Numbered from the stretch's first letter, positions 1 to 9,414 are shown. The stretch: 64,000 nucleotides of DNA from CAIWHR01 sp963830485 (GCA_963830485.1 CAWHNE010000029.1:186001-250000); one strand, 5' to 3'. The notes: generated from the letters alone by a model not told the origin. Translations and numbers: made by a program.

Positions 1-1270
1 CCCAGCCATCGGCATTGGCATGGCCGGTATAAAAGACGAAATCCACGGCATCCACCCAGTCATCGTCGTTACGGCGCCAGTCCGACTCCCACGCGTTGCC
101 ATCGCCCCAGTTGAACCGGATGCTCCATCCGATCGCCGCCAGTTCATCCACAAACCCCTTCGCATTGTTCCGGCTGCCGGCGAGGCCTCCAGAAAGCCCG
201 ATCCACGAAGTCCCCGCGGAGTACCACCCCAGCAGGTTTGCCAGTTCCTTGAGCAGCGCCGGCTTCAGGTTCGGATTCACGATCAGCGATGTATCCGCCG
301 GACCCTTCACAAACAGATCGTTGAACTTGAGCTTCCTGGCGTCCATCTGCCCTCTGTTCAACCCAATACCTGGCGGCAATGGCTTTCCTGGCGCCGGCTT
401 GAAATCGGCAGGCAGCAGACGCATTACCGGCGCGGCGTCGTTCGCTCTCGGCGGCTGTTGCGGCGCCTTCTCGATCATTGGACCGGCCTCGGTCGCCGGC
501 AGAATCACCTTCCGCATCGGGATTAGCCGCCCCTGGTAATCCGCGATGCCGCTGTAAACGTACACCGGACACAGTCGCTCCTGCCCCGCGAAGGCCGGCG
601 CGCAGTAGTAGGCCAGTTCCGACGAGAACCTCTTCACCGGCACTCCGCTCGTCAGTTCGCGGAACGCTTCGTCCGCCTTCTCCTGGCTGTAAACCTCGTA
701 CATGACGGGCCGGCCCACCGGCGGACGCCAGACGCCGCGCGTCGCCAGCACGCGCCCTTCCTCTCCGAATACCACGCCAAATCGTCCGCCGCCCCCAATC
801 ATCGGCAAAGCCTTCTGCTTCAGACCGGCATCGCTGACGTCCACTTCGATATCGGCGAGCACCGTCGTGTCCTCCTGCACCGTCTGGCGCGGCTCGCCCG
901 TTCCGGTGGTAAATGCCGTCACTGCGCCGGTCTTCCTCATCGGCTGGAGTCGGAACGGTGCGTTCAATTTCGGCAGAATGGCGTAGTCGTCCAGCAGCTG
1001 CATGCCGCGCTTCGCTGCTTCGGTGCCCGAGATCAGGCTTCGCTTCTTGGCCGAAAGCGGATCGAAATTCCACAATTTGCTCGAGTCCGACGCCCACGTA
1101 CCGCCTCGCCCCAAATCGACTGAGATCTGTCCGATTCTGGTTCGCAGTTCCACAGACGTTCCGCGTTCGACAATCTCCTGGTCCTCACGCTGAAAAATAA
1201 GATTCCCCAGTTCGCGGATGCGCTCCGCGGGCGCAGTCGTACTCGCTACGGTGAATACTGGAAGTTTCAT
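1..1270 (-). CDS. Uncharacterised protein, DUF6345-like, 3' end beyond window
   Basis: The frame opens with ATG at 1270, preceded by AGGAG nine bases upstream, and stays open for 423 codons to the window edge, so the C-terminus is missing. I translated the whole stretch and found no stop. There is no signal peptide at the N-terminus (MKLPVFTVAS). The central part is rich in Pro and charged residues; the last visible part reads WVDAVDFVFYTGHANADGW, a Gly-His motif in an aromatic/Asp setting that resembles the DUF6345 family (from memory, not searched). Function unknown. Codon use is less GC-biased than in the core genes further on, which fits an accessory gene. Confidence 0.7.
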   Translation of the reverse strand, partial: MKLPVFTVASTTAPAERIRELGNLIFQREDQEIVERGTSVELRTRIGQISVDLGRGGTWASDSSKLWNFDPLSAKKRSLISGTEAAKRGMQLLDDYAILPKLNAPFRLQPMRKTGAVTAFTTGTGEPRQTVQEDTTVLADIEVDVSDAGLKQKALPMIGGGGRFGVVFGEEGRVLATRGVWRPPVGRPVMYEVYSQEKADEAFRELTSGVPVKRFSSELAYYCAPAFAGQERLCPVYVYSGIADYQGRLIPMRKVILPATEAGPMIEKAPQQPPRANDAAPVMRLLPADFKPAPGKPLPPGIGLNRGQMDARKLKFNDLFVKGPADTSLIVNPNLKPALLKELANLLGWYSAGTSWIGLSGGLAGSRNNAKGFVDELAAIGWSIRFNWGDGNAWESDWRRNDDDWVDAVDFVFYTGHANADGW

Positions 1271-1409
1271 GAGAGTGCTCCTGTGATGACGGTAGGAAGC
1301 GTTTGCGGTGTCCCAGGCCGACATGACGCCTTCTCAGACGATGGCCTCGTCCTCCAAAGCGGCCGCCGTCCGCGCCACGCGACTGAGAGCCGTGGCAGCA
1401 AGCGCTGCG

Positions 1410-2642
1410 TCACCCACCCAGTGCTCGTCGGCACTGGCTGTAGACGGCCCGCCGACGTGCGTCGCCCAGGGAATAGCCCCGCGCTCGTAGCGATTCGTCC
1501 GCCCGAGCGCGAGGCCAAGTCGATGTCAGGGACAGATCGACGAACGCGTCGCGCGCCTTCACGCCAACGTCAGTGTTGTCGGTGAAGAAGCCGTCGATGC
1601 CGACCTTGAGAAACATCTCGAGTTCCCCCTGCAGGTTGCCGCGGCCGTTCGGATCCGTCCCGATGCGCAGGTTGAGTGGCAGGAACTGGTTTTCGACACG
1701 GTACGTATACGGATGCACGAGGAGTCCGACAGCATGCGCATCACGCACGAAGGTCGTCGCATTGGCCGGGTCGAGAATGCCGCCGATGACCGGGATGACG
1801 AGGCCCTTCGTTGGACCGACACCGTCCGCGTATCTGGCGACTGCTGCCAGACCGTGCGCCGTGGCCATGTCTCCATAGGTGAGCGTACCGCCTGCCGCTA
1901 CTACATCGTACGGTTGGCTACTGGCCCCGCTGAGAAGCTGAATCAACGGAATGTTGGTCATGTGTGCAAGCTGCTTCAGATTCGCGATCTCGAAGGACTG
2001 AATGAATACCTGGTCGCGCTTCCCCTCGTAGCCGTTCTTCCGGAGGATGCTGACGAGCGTCTCTTCCATCGCGAATCCGAGATTGCGGAAGTAGGTCGGG
2101 TGCTTGGTCTCCGGATAGATGCCGATCTTGCGACCCACCACCTTCTCCAGGCCCTTCGCGAGATCGATGACTTGCTGCAACGTCGGGATCTCGATCTGAT
2201 CGTTGATGCGCGTATTGGCGGGACGGACAGTCGGGATCCGCTCGCGAGCCTTCAGCTGTTTGATCTCGGCCAGCGTGAAGTCCTCAGCCCACCAGGCAGT
2301 CACGGAGAATCCGTCGAGAACCTTCGTCGTGCGGCGCGAAGCGAACTCCGGGTGGGCAGATACGTCCGTCGTCTCATCGAGGATGGGTTCATGCCGGGCG
2401 ATTAGTTGACCGTCCTTCGTCATGACGAGATCGGGTTCGATGAAATCGGCACCTTGGAACACGGCGAGCGCATACCCCGCGAGCGTGTGTTCGGGCAGAT
2501 AACCGGCAGCGCCACGATGGCCGATGACGGTCGGAGAATCGGGTGGCGCGGGAGGGCGGGCGAACGGTTCGCCGACGCCGCCGACGAGCACGAGCAGGAA
2601 TGCTGCCCATGCGATAGACCGAATCTTGAGAAGACGATTCAT
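1410..2642 (-). CDS. glpQ: Glycerophosphodiester phosphodiesterase (GlpQ type)
   Basis: Hydrolyses glycerophosphodiesters to sn-glycerol 3-phosphate and an alcohol, probably in the periplasm. The ATG at 2642 was chosen because AAGGAG lies just upstream and a typical signal peptide follows (Lys-Arg, then a hydrophobic run from about residue 9). The GDPD domain is complete: the HRG motif (IGHRGAAGYLPEHT) near the N-terminus, EPDLVMTKDG with the metal-binding acidic residues, the second catalytic His in ARHEP, and a late FTDN segment. About 410 residues. The last 35 or so residues are Arg/Ala rich and unlike the family; they may be a frameshifted or read-through tail. Confidence 0.9.
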   Translation of the reverse strand: MNRLLKIRSIAWAAFLLVLVGGVGEPFARPPAPPDSPTVIGHRGAAGYLPEHTLAGYALAVFQGADFIEPDLVMTKDGQLIARHEPILDETTDVSAHPEFASRRTTKVLDGFSVTAWWAEDFTLAEIKQLKARERIPTVRPANTRINDQIEIPTLQQVIDLAKGLEKVVGRKIGIYPETKHPTYFRNLGFAMEETLVSILRKNGYEGKRDQVFIQSFEIANLKQLAHMTNIPLIQLLSGASSQPYDVVAAGGTLTYGDMATAHGLAAVARYADGVGPTKGLVIPVIGGILDPANATTFVRDAHAVGLLVHPYTYRVENQFLPLNLRIGTDPNGRGNLQGELEMFLKVGIDGFFTDNTDVGVKARDAFVDLSLTSTWPRARADESLRARGYSLGDARRRAVYSQCRRALGG

Positions 2643-3533
2643 GTCAGGGCTCCTTTTGAGGACATTAGCCTCCACATCCGCGTTGCCGGATACGAGGCAC
2701 GTCACCGCCGGCGCAATGCTCCGGCCGGCGCGTCGATCACATCGGCCAACTCGTCCCTATGCTTCACGCTGCCGCAGCCGATTCACCGCGCTCTTTCGCT
2801 GCTGTGGCACCGGACCTCGCGTTACGGACCTTCACTAACCTGGCCGGCGTGCCGTACTGTTTTGTTGTCAACAACAATAGACCAATGCCGTGCACCTTTA
2901 TTGACCCGTATCAATGTCCCAGGCATGTCCGCACCGACCTGATGATTGCGGCCTGCTGTTGAAGACGCCCAAAGTTGCCGCTCGAGGAAGCATTCATTGG
3001 CCGCGATATCCGCTTCCGAGCAAACCGTATGGCAGGAGCGGGTGGCGAGTTCAATCGGTCGATGCAACACCTTCTAGTCTTTGCAGATTGGGAGGTGTGC
3101 GATGGAGCCGGGGGGGGGTTGACGACCATCAAACTCGCCGGATTGTGATTGCCTGACCGGACACACCGGATAGCGATGTGACAGCACGCCGCACGGATGG
3201 TAACGACATCGCGCCGCACATTGGACCGCGTGGTGCTTCGTCGCCCCGAGCAGGCAAGACTGATGTTCGACTAACCAGTCGGATAGGAGAGGAAGTATTC
3301 CGCGTGGCCCGGCGGATCGTCGGCTGTCCCCATCGGACCGGCCGCGCCGCATTCCGGGCAGAGGTCGCCCCCGGTGCGTTGCGCCGGGTTCGGCCTCCGA
3401 ACCGACTGCGACAGATGCGGGGCCGAGTCGTCGGCCTCCGAACACGCTCGCGATTGCTCCGATCGCCTGCGCGTTTCGCGCTCGGGGTCCCTCTGCGCCG
3501 CTCGGGCGTTCCCCCCGGCTCGCGCTAGCGCCG
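2643..3533. other. Intergenic stretch without a convincing gene
   Basis: About 890 bp between the glpQ start and the end of the SIMPL gene. Short open frames occur on both strands, but none has a ribosome binding site, family motif or consistent codon use. The only structure I noted is an inverted repeat TTGTTG-TCAA-CAACAA at 2862-2877, about 220 bp upstream of glpQ, which could be an operator or a chance dyad, and a run of nine G at 3110-3118. Confidence 0.5.
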
Positions 3534-4244
3534 TTAACGGGCCGGGCCCAGGATCACGGTGCCGGAGACGACGACCGTCACGTCGTTCTTGCCGCCTTCG
3601 ATCGGTGGCGGCGGCGCGGCGCCGCCGTCGGCCATCGCGGATACCGCCATGCCGCGATAGGCGACCGGGCGGATCACCGGACCCTCGGTCCGCACGGCGA
3701 TCTGGCCCAGCGTGTAGCCCGGGAATCCGAGCGTCTTCGCGATCGCCTCGGCACGCGCCTGGTAGTTGCGCAGTGCCTGGGTCAGCAGCGACGCCTCGGC
3801 CTTTTCACGGGCGGCGCGCGAGAGCGAGAACGACATCGCACCGAGCTTCATCGCCGGCTGCAGCTGGCCGGCGAGCGCGCTTGCCTTCTTGAAGTCGCGG
3901 CTCTCGAGAATCACCTCCGCGCGAAGCCGCCAGCCGGTGATCTGGCCGGCGCGATCGTACGTCGGCGTTGTCTGGTAGTTGCCGGAATGGGCTTCGACCG
4001 CGGGCTCGGCCCTCGCGCGAGACAGCGCCTGCTCGAGCCGCGTGTTCGCCCGCGCGGCGAGCTCGGCGGGGTCGGGCCCCTGCTCCTCGGTGAAGAGCGT
4101 CACGCTGAGCGTGTCCGCGGGAACCTCCGCGGTTGCGCTTGCGTCGAGCGTCACGACGTTCTGGAATGGCGCCTGCGGTGCCGGTTGCGCGAGCGCGCCG
4201 AGCGGGGCGAGTGCGAGCGCGAGGAGCAGCGGAAGAGAACGCAT
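3534..4244 (-). CDS. SIMPL domain (DUF541) periplasmic protein
   Basis: A 236-residue exported protein. ATG at 4244 has AGGAA upstream and begins a clear signal peptide (MRSLPLLLALALAPLGALAQ). The rest is one SIMPL/DUF541 domain: N-terminal ASATAEVPADTLSVT strand, the central helix-rich part, and a C-terminal strand ending in VVVSGTVILGPAR. The family includes BP26/OMP28-like periplasmic proteins of poorly known role, sometimes linked to oxidative stress. It lies 76 bp downstream of the M48 protease gene on the same strand and may be cotranscribed with it. Confidence 0.9.
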   Translation of the reverse strand: MRSLPLLLALALAPLGALAQPAPQAPFQNVVTLDASATAEVPADTLSVTLFTEEQGPDPAELAARANTRLEQALSRARAEPAVEAHSGNYQTTPTYDRAGQITGWRLRAEVILESRDFKKASALAGQLQPAMKLGAMSFSLSRAAREKAEASLLTQALRNYQARAEAIAKTLGFPGYTLGQIAVRTEGPVIRPVAYRGMAVSAMADGGAAPPPPIEGGKNDVTVVVSGTVILGPAR

Positions 4245-4320
4245 GGGGTTCCTGTCTAGCGATGCACGATACTGCTTGAACGGCACGCGCACCGCTGCGG
4301 GGTTATTGTGCCGTCGCCCG

Positions 4321-5862
4321 TTAGCCGTTCTTGGCCTGCGCCGCCTGCTGCTCCGCGAGCTCGCGGCGCAGCGTGCGCAGCCGTGCTTCGACGACCGACG
4401 CCTGGTAGAAGTCGCCATCGCCGGCCTTGCTCGCGAGCTCGAGCTGGTAGACCGCGCCACGCAGGTCCCCTTGCCAGGCGTAGAACTCGGCCTGGTGCCG
4501 ATGCTGCTGCATCTTCTTGCCGAGGTCCGCGTAAGCCTGCGCGGTCAGCCGGTGCAGCGGACCATTTTCGGGAAAGCGCTGCATCTCGCGCTCGAGGAAA
4601 GCCACGGCCTCCTTCGGCCGCTTGGCCTTGAGCAACGCCTCGGGATAGTCGTAGACGAGCTGCATCTTGTTCGGATAACGCGTGAGCGCCGCGGCGAAGC
4701 GCGCGATCGCGGCGTCGAGGTCGCCGGACTCCATGTACACGTGGCCGGCCATCGCCTCGATCATCGGGTGCGGCGGCGCCATCTTCTCGAGCACCGCGAG
4801 CTCGACCTTCGCGCGCTTCGTGTCGCCGGCACGCAGGAGCGAGGCGACGAGCCCGTAGTGCGCGGCGATCTCGTTGTTGAACTTGTGCTCCTTGATCGCT
4901 TCGTTGAAGAACAGCACGGCCTCCTGCGGCGTCCCCGCGTAGCTCTTCAGCAGCGCGCGCACCATCTGGAAGTCGAGCGAGTCGACCACCTGCCGGTACG
5001 GCTTGTCCTGCGCGCGGGCCTGCGCCTCGGCGATCCGTTCGTAGGTGATCGGGTGCGTGCGCAGGTACGACGGAGCATTGCTCTCGGCAAACCGTGTCTG
5101 CTTCTGCAGTCGTTGCATCATGCTCGCCATCGCGGTGTCGTCGAAGCCGGCGGCGTCGAGGCGCTGGAAGCCGATCCTGTCGGCCTCGTACTCGTTCTCG
5201 CGCGTGTAGTTGAGCTGGCTCTGGATCGAGATCGCCTGCGCGGAGGCGATCGCGGCATTCGCGGCCTGGCCGGCCGACGAGGAGCTCGAGCGCGAAGCGG
5301 CGATCGCGACCGCGAGCGCCGCGAGCGAATAGAGGATCGACCGCTGTTGACCGGCCATCGAGCGCGTGAAGTGATGCTGCGTCACGTGCGTGATCTCGTG
5401 CGCGAGCACGGCCGCGAGTTCCGATTCGGTCTGCGTGAGCAGGATGAGCCCCATATTGACGCCGACGTAGCCGCCCGGCAGCGCGAAGGCGTTGATCGAC
5501 GGATCGGCGACCGCGAAGAACTCGAAGCCCTGCGTCGTGTCGGGGACCGCGAGTACGAGGCGCTGCCCGAGCTCGTTCAGATAGTCGTTGACCTCGGGGT
5601 CGTCGAGGTACGCGCCCGCTCCGCGAATCTGCCGGACGACCGATTCGCCGAGCTTGCGCTCCTGAACGGGCGAGACGAGCGACTGCGACTCGTCGCCGAG
5701 ATCAGGCAGCGCCTGCGCGCGTGCGGCGGAGATCGCGAGCGGTGCGAGGCCAACCGGCTGCAGGGCGAGCGCGACGGCGACCGCTGCAGCGACGCACGAA
5801 CGCGAGAGCGACCGCCGGCGCGGCGGGGGAGGCGTAGTAATCGATGACATCGACGGAAGCAC
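4321..5862 (-). CDS. bepA: Periplasmic M48 metalloprotease with TPRs, BepA-like
   Basis: Predicted periplasmic chaperone-protease that checks outer membrane protein assembly (BepA/YfgC family). An N-terminal signal sequence ends near residue 50 (SAARAQA). The zinc protease domain has HEITH at about residues 155-159 and the third ligand in ENEYEAD near residue 224; the preceding SINAFALPGG segment is typical of BepA-type M48 enzymes. The C-terminal half (from about residue 270) is Ala/Leu-rich helical repeat with TPR character. At 513 residues it has the expected length. The start at 5862 or the ATG at 5850 are both possible. It is divergent from moaC, only 60 bp away. Confidence 0.9.
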   Translation of the reverse strand: MLPSMSSITTPPPPRRRSLSRSCVAAAVAVALALQPVGLAPLAISAARAQALPDLGDESQSLVSPVQERKLGESVVRQIRGAGAYLDDPEVNDYLNELGQRLVLAVPDTTQGFEFFAVADPSINAFALPGGYVGVNMGLILLTQTESELAAVLAHEITHVTQHHFTRSMAGQQRSILYSLAALAVAIAASRSSSSSAGQAANAAIASAQAISIQSQLNYTRENEYEADRIGFQRLDAAGFDDTAMASMMQRLQKQTRFAESNAPSYLRTHPITYERIAEAQARAQDKPYRQVVDSLDFQMVRALLKSYAGTPQEAVLFFNEAIKEHKFNNEIAAHYGLVASLLRAGDTKRAKVELAVLEKMAPPHPMIEAMAGHVYMESGDLDAAIARFAAALTRYPNKMQLVYDYPEALLKAKRPKEAVAFLEREMQRFPENGPLHRLTAQAYADLGKKMQQHRHQAEFYAWQGDLRGAVYQLELASKAGDGDFYQASVVEARLRTLRRELAEQQAAQAKNG

Positions 5863-5920
5863 GGATGCCCTGATGCTAAGATGCCTGGCGTTGTCCGAAG
5901 TTCATGGCGAGGAGGCGGTC

Positions 5921-6487
5921 GTGGCGCGCAGCGCAGGCACGACGACGAAATCCGCTGCGGCCGCGCGCAAGGCGACGCCGGTGGGCCGACGGCGCCCGGC
6001 GGGGCCGCGCCAGCCCCATTTTACCCATTTCGATGCGGCCGGTCAGGCGCACATGGTCGACGTCGGGGACAAGGACGTGACCCGGCGCCGCGCGCGTGCC
6101 GGCGGGCGCATCGCGATGCAGTCCTCGACGCTCGAACTGATCCGCAGTGGTGGCGCCAAGAAGGGCGACGTGCTGGGTGTGGCGCGGATCGCGGCGATCC
6201 AGGCCGCAAAGCGTGCCGCGGAGCTGATCCCGCTGTGCCACCCGCTGCCGCTCACGCGGGTCGCCGTCGAGTTTGCGTTCGACACGCGAGGGGCGGCGGT
6301 CGAGATCGAGGTCACGGCGGAGACGCGGGACCGCACGGGGGTGGAGATGGAGGCGCTTACCGCGGCAGCGGTCGGCCTGCTCACGATCTATGACATGTGC
6401 AAGGCGGCCGACCGCGCGATGCGGATCGAGAACGTGCGACTCCTCGAGAAGTCCGGCGGCAAGTCTGGGCGATTCATGGCGGAGTAA
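5921..6487 (+). CDS. moaC: Cyclic pyranopterin monophosphate synthase MoaC
   Basis: Second step of molybdenum cofactor biosynthesis, converting the MoaA product to cPMP. GTG at 5921 is preferred to an upstream ATG because GGAGG precedes it by five bases; this gives 188 residues, slightly longer than the usual 160 because of a basic Ala-rich N-terminal extension. The conserved core is complete: FTHFDAAGQAHMVDVGDKDV, IPLCHPLPLT, the ETRDRTGVEMEALTA segment that contributes the active site, and YDMCKAADRAM. Divergent from the bepA-like gene; the other moa genes are not in this window. Confidence 0.95.
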   Translation: MARSAGTTTKSAAAARKATPVGRRRPAGPRQPHFTHFDAAGQAHMVDVGDKDVTRRRARAGGRIAMQSSTLELIRSGGAKKGDVLGVARIAAIQAAKRAAELIPLCHPLPLTRVAVEFAFDTRGAAVEIEVTAETRDRTGVEMEALTAAAVGLLTIYDMCKAADRAMRIENVRLLEKSGGKSGRFMAE

Positions 6488-6556
6488 AAACGGTGGGCCC
6501 GGCGCCCGCGGTGGGTGAGGCCCGCCGCGCGCCGCCAGCCTAATGGGAGATGAACG

Positions 6557-6883
6557 ATGTTCTTCCGACTCGACGATTGTCCCGTTGAAGACCTTGGCGG
6601 TGGGGTGCGCCGACGCATCCTCGCGCACGGCGGCGGACTGATGCAGGTCGAGGTCCAGTTCGACGAGGGGGCGATCGGACCGATGCACCACCATCCGCAC
6701 GAACAGCTCACCTACGTGCTTTCGGGCGAATTTCTCTTCACCATCGGCGACGAGTCCCGGTTGGTTCGCGCCGGCGACACGCTGTACAAGCGCCCGGGGA
6801 TCGAGCACGGTTGCGTCTGTCGCCGAGCCGGTGTGCTCCTCGATACGTTCACACCCCAGCGCGAGGATTTCCTGGCGCCCTAG
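6557..6883 (+). CDS. kdgF: Cupin KdgF, unsaturated uronate linearisation
   Basis: A 108-residue single-domain cupin that matches KdgF throughout: MFFRLDDCPVEDLGGGVRRR at the start, the metal-binding MHHHPHEQLTYVLSG motif, RPGIEHG for the second cupin motif, and LDTFTPQREDFL at the end. KdgF opens the ring of 4,5-unsaturated uronates released from pectin or alginate, feeding the keto-deoxyuronate route. GGGAG precedes the ATG. It is the first gene of a plus-strand set that continues with a FadR-type regulator, a TRAP transporter and later uxuB-uxaC, so the context agrees with uronate use. Confidence 0.88.
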   Translation: MFFRLDDCPVEDLGGGVRRRILAHGGGLMQVEVQFDEGAIGPMHHHPHEQLTYVLSGEFLFTIGDESRLVRAGDTLYKRPGIEHGCVCRRAGVLLDTFTPQREDFLAP

Positions 6884-7035
6884 GGGGTGCCGACCGCAAT
6901 GGTCCGGTGGTTGGGCCACTTGACCTCGCAACGGTGCCGGGCGTACATTGCGCGCCGGAGCAGGCGCAGCAATGCGCATGCGGACGACCGGCCGCGACCC
7001 GACGCGGGCGGCCTCGCGACAAGGGGAGCTCGGGC

Positions 7036-7851
7036 GTGCCGTTGCAAATCGTCGAGCCGGTCAGGCTCTACCGGCAGATCGCGGGACAGATCGCGGGGTT
7101 GATCGACAGCGGCGAATTCGGCGCGGGATCGCGGCTGCCGCCCGAGCGCGAGCTCGCGGTCCTGCTGGGCGTGTCGCGCACGTCGGTGCGGGAGGCGCTG
7201 ATCTCGCTCGAGATCGCCGGCCGCGTCGAGGTCCGGGTGGGCACGGGTATCTTCGTTCGCCAGCAGAGCGAGGGCGCGCCGGCGGGACCGGCCACCATTC
7301 CGGGCATTGCCGGCCACGCCGGCGGACGCGACGAGGGGCCCGGACCGTTCGAGCTCCTTGCGGCCCGCCGCTTGATCGAGGGCGAGATCGCGGCGCTCGC
7401 TGCCCGGCACATCCGCCGCGCGGGACTCGAAGCGCTGCGCGAAACCGTGGACCGGATGCGGACGCACGGCGACGAGTTCGATCAGCGAGACGCAGCCGAT
7501 CGCGCCTTCCACGTCGGGATCGCCGAAGCCACGGACAATGGCTCGCTGGCGCTGGTCGTCAACGCGCTGTGGGATCAGAGGCGCGGCGAGCTGTGGACGA
7601 GGATCGAGCAACATTTCCATACTGCGACACTGCGCGAGAAGACGCTTGCCGACCACGTCGCGATCATCGCGGCACTCGCCGCGCACGACAGCGATGCGGC
7701 GCGGGCCGCGATGCATCGGCATCTCGCGCGCGTAGAACGCGAGTTCCAGCGAAACTGGGACTCGATCGCCCCTCGCACCGGGGCACGCGATGCCGTGCGC
7801 CGGACCGCAGGAGGCCGCAAGGGAAAGCCCGAACCGCAACGTGCTTCATGA
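7036..7851 (+). CDS. FadR-subfamily GntR regulator of the uronate genes
   Basis: A 271-residue transcription regulator. GTG at 7036 follows GGGGAG with good spacing and begins directly at the winged-helix domain: VRLYRQIAGQIAGLI, then GSRLPPERELAVLLGVSRTS and REALISLEIAG. The C-terminal all-helical FCD domain (about residues 110-245) has LLAARRLIEGEIAALAA and the His/Asp metal-site region. FadR-type regulators commonly control uronate genes (UxuR, ExuR), and this one sits between kdgF and the TRAP genes, 17 bp upstream of the binding protein. Ligand is inferred only. The dyad TGGTCC-N7-GGGCCA upstream at about 6900 might be an operator. Confidence 0.88.
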   Translation: MPLQIVEPVRLYRQIAGQIAGLIDSGEFGAGSRLPPERELAVLLGVSRTSVREALISLEIAGRVEVRVGTGIFVRQQSEGAPAGPATIPGIAGHAGGRDEGPGPFELLAARRLIEGEIAALAARHIRRAGLEALRETVDRMRTHGDEFDQRDAADRAFHVGIAEATDNGSLALVVNALWDQRRGELWTRIEQHFHTATLREKTLADHVAIIAALAAHDSDAARAAMHRHLARVEREFQRNWDSIAPRTGARDAVRRTAGGRKGKPEPQRAS

Positions 7852-7868
7852 CTAGGAGGAGTGCCGAC

Positions 7869-8846
7869 ATGTATCTCGATTCGAAATGGACCCGTCGTGC
7901 GGCGATGCTTGCCGCGGCCGCCCTTTGTCTGCCCGCCGGAGCGAAGGAATTCCGGTCGTCGGACGTTCATCCCGAGGACTATCCGACCGTCATGGCGGTC
8001 AAGTACATGAGCGACATCATCAAGCAGAAGACCGGCGGCAAGGACTCGATCAAGGTCTACACGATGAGCCAGCTCGGCAGCGAGAAGGACACCATCGAGC
8101 AGACCAAGATCGGGGCGCTGGACTTCGTCCGGATCAACGTCGCGCCGATGAACAACATCTGCCCCGAGACGATGGTCCCGACGATGCCGTTCCTGTTCCG
8201 CTCGAAGGAGCACATGCGCAAGGTGCTCGACGGCCCGGTCGGCGACCAGATCCTCAAGGCCTGCGAAGCGCAGGGCTTCATCGGGCTCGCCTTCTACGAT
8301 TCGGGATCGCGCTCGCTCTACACGGTCAAGAAGCCGGTCAAGTCGCTGGCCGACGTCAAGGGCATGAAGATCCGCGTGCAGCAATCCGACCTGTGGGTCG
8401 CGCTGCTGCAGGCGATGGGCGCCAACGCGACGCCGATGCCGTACGGCGAGGTGTACACGGCGCTGAAGACCGGCGTGGTCGACGGAGCGGAGAACAACTG
8501 GCCGTCGTATGACACCTCGCGCCACTTCGAGGTCGCCAAGTACTACGCCATCACCGAGCATTCGATGGCCCCGGAGATGCTGCTGATGTCGAAGAAGGTC
8601 TGGGACGGGTTGACGCCGCAGGAGCAGACGATCATCCGCGACGCGGCGAAGGCCTCGGTGCCGTACATGCGCAAGCTCTGGGACGAGAAGGAGCTGGAAT
8701 CGCGCAAGAAGGTCGAAGCCGGCGGTGCGCAGGTCGTCGAAGTGGACAAGAAGTCGTTCCAGGACGCGATGAAGCCGGTCTACGACAAGTTCATCACCGA
8801 TCCGAAGATGAAGGAGATGGTGCAGAAGGTGCAGGCCACGCAGTAA
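7869..8846 (+). CDS. dctP: TRAP transporter substrate-binding protein DctP
   Basis: Periplasmic binding subunit of a tripartite ATP-independent transporter, 325 residues. ATG at 7869 is preceded by AGGAGGAG. A short twin-positive N-terminus and hydrophobic core form the signal peptide (cleavage near PAGAKEF). The DctP fold is complete, with FYDSGSRSLYTVKKPVKSLADVKGMKIRVQ (described here in part) containing the conserved Arg that binds carboxylates, and GVVDGAENNWPSY further on. Genetic context suggests a hexuronate or oligouronide substrate. Followed by a stem-loop and then the two membrane subunits. Confidence 0.93.
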   Translation: MYLDSKWTRRAAMLAAAALCLPAGAKEFRSSDVHPEDYPTVMAVKYMSDIIKQKTGGKDSIKVYTMSQLGSEKDTIEQTKIGALDFVRINVAPMNNICPETMVPTMPFLFRSKEHMRKVLDGPVGDQILKACEAQGFIGLAFYDSGSRSLYTVKKPVKSLADVKGMKIRVQQSDLWVALLQAMGANATPMPYGEVYTALKTGVVDGAENNWPSYDTSRHFEVAKYYAITEHSMAPEMLLMSKKVWDGLTPQEQTIIRDAAKASVPYMRKLWDEKELESRKKVEAGGAQVVEVDKKSFQDAMKPVYDKFITDPKMKEMVQKVQATQ

Positions 8847-8862
8847 CCGGCCGCTCGCCACT

Positions 8863-8883
8863 CGGGGCCCGCGGGCGGCCCCG
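8863..8883 (+). other. Stem-loop after the TRAP binding-protein gene
   Basis: CGGGGCC-CGCGGGC-GGCCCCG forms a perfect 7-bp GC stem directly after the dctP stop and before dctQ. There is no T-run, so it is more likely an mRNA-stabilising or partial-termination structure that keeps the binding protein in excess over the membrane subunits. Confidence 0.5.
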
Positions 8884-8922
8884 GGGTGCCGCGCCCCTGT
8901 CCGCATTTTCCGGTGCCTTTCG

Positions 8923-9414
8923 ATGCTGCTGTCCCGCTTTTGCGCCCCGCTCGCGAAGTTCCTGCTGATGGTCGCCGTCGTGGGCTTGATGGCGATCGTC
9001 GCCTGTGTGTCGTTCCAGGTTTTCGGCCGCTACGTGATGAACGACACGCCAACCTGGGCGGAAGCGCTGGCGCTCGTGCTCGTGATCTGGGTGACGATGT
9101 TCGGCGCCGCCGTCGGCGTCCGCGACGCGGGCCACATCGGCATGGAATCGCTGCTGGTGCTGGTGCCCGAGCGCATTCGCACCCGGATGGAGATCGTCAT
9201 CCACGCGCTGGTCGGTGTATTCGGCGGGATGATGGCGTACAACGGCGCGCTGCTCGCCATCTCGGTGATGAGCTACAACATCCCGACACTGGGGATCCCG
9301 GAAGGCATCAACCACGTGCCGGTCGCGATCGCGGGAGGGCTGATCGTCCTGTTCTCGATCGAACACATCATGGCATTGCTCCACGGGACCGAGGTGGAGC
9401 CGGCATGGCACTGA
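8923..9414 (+). CDS. dctQ: TRAP transporter small permease DctQ
   Basis: A 163-residue membrane protein with four hydrophobic segments (near residues 12-35, 45-66, 85-110 and 125-150) as expected for DctQ. The family hallmark FQVFGRYVMNDTPTWAEALA lies after the first helix. It overlaps the start of dctM by ten bases, which implies translational coupling of the two membrane subunits. Confidence 0.92.
   Translation: MLLSRFCAPLAKFLLMVAVVGLMAIVACVSFQVFGRYVMNDTPTWAEALALVLVIWVTMFGAAVGVRDAGHIGMESLLVLVPERIRTRMEIVIHALVGVFGGMMAYNGALLAISVMSYNIPTLGIPEGINHVPVAIAGGLIVLFSIEHIMALLHGTEVEPAWH

Noticed and set aside
144..1097. 317-codon minus-strand open frame of Arg/Gly/Ala-rich composition
   Set aside because: It is a shadow of the frame starting at 1270, which has a ribosome site and a protein-like composition throughout.
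3270..3400. Minus-strand stretch with a CPECG pair and an open frame to a TAG
   Set aside because: No start codon or ribosome site, no second metal pair, and no recognised zinc-ribbon family; the CxxC may be chance.
3979..5847. Very long plus-strand open frame of 622 codons
   Set aside because: Opposite-strand shadow of the SIMPL and M48 genes; Arg/Leu/Glu-rich low-complexity translation is typical of high-GC antisense frames.
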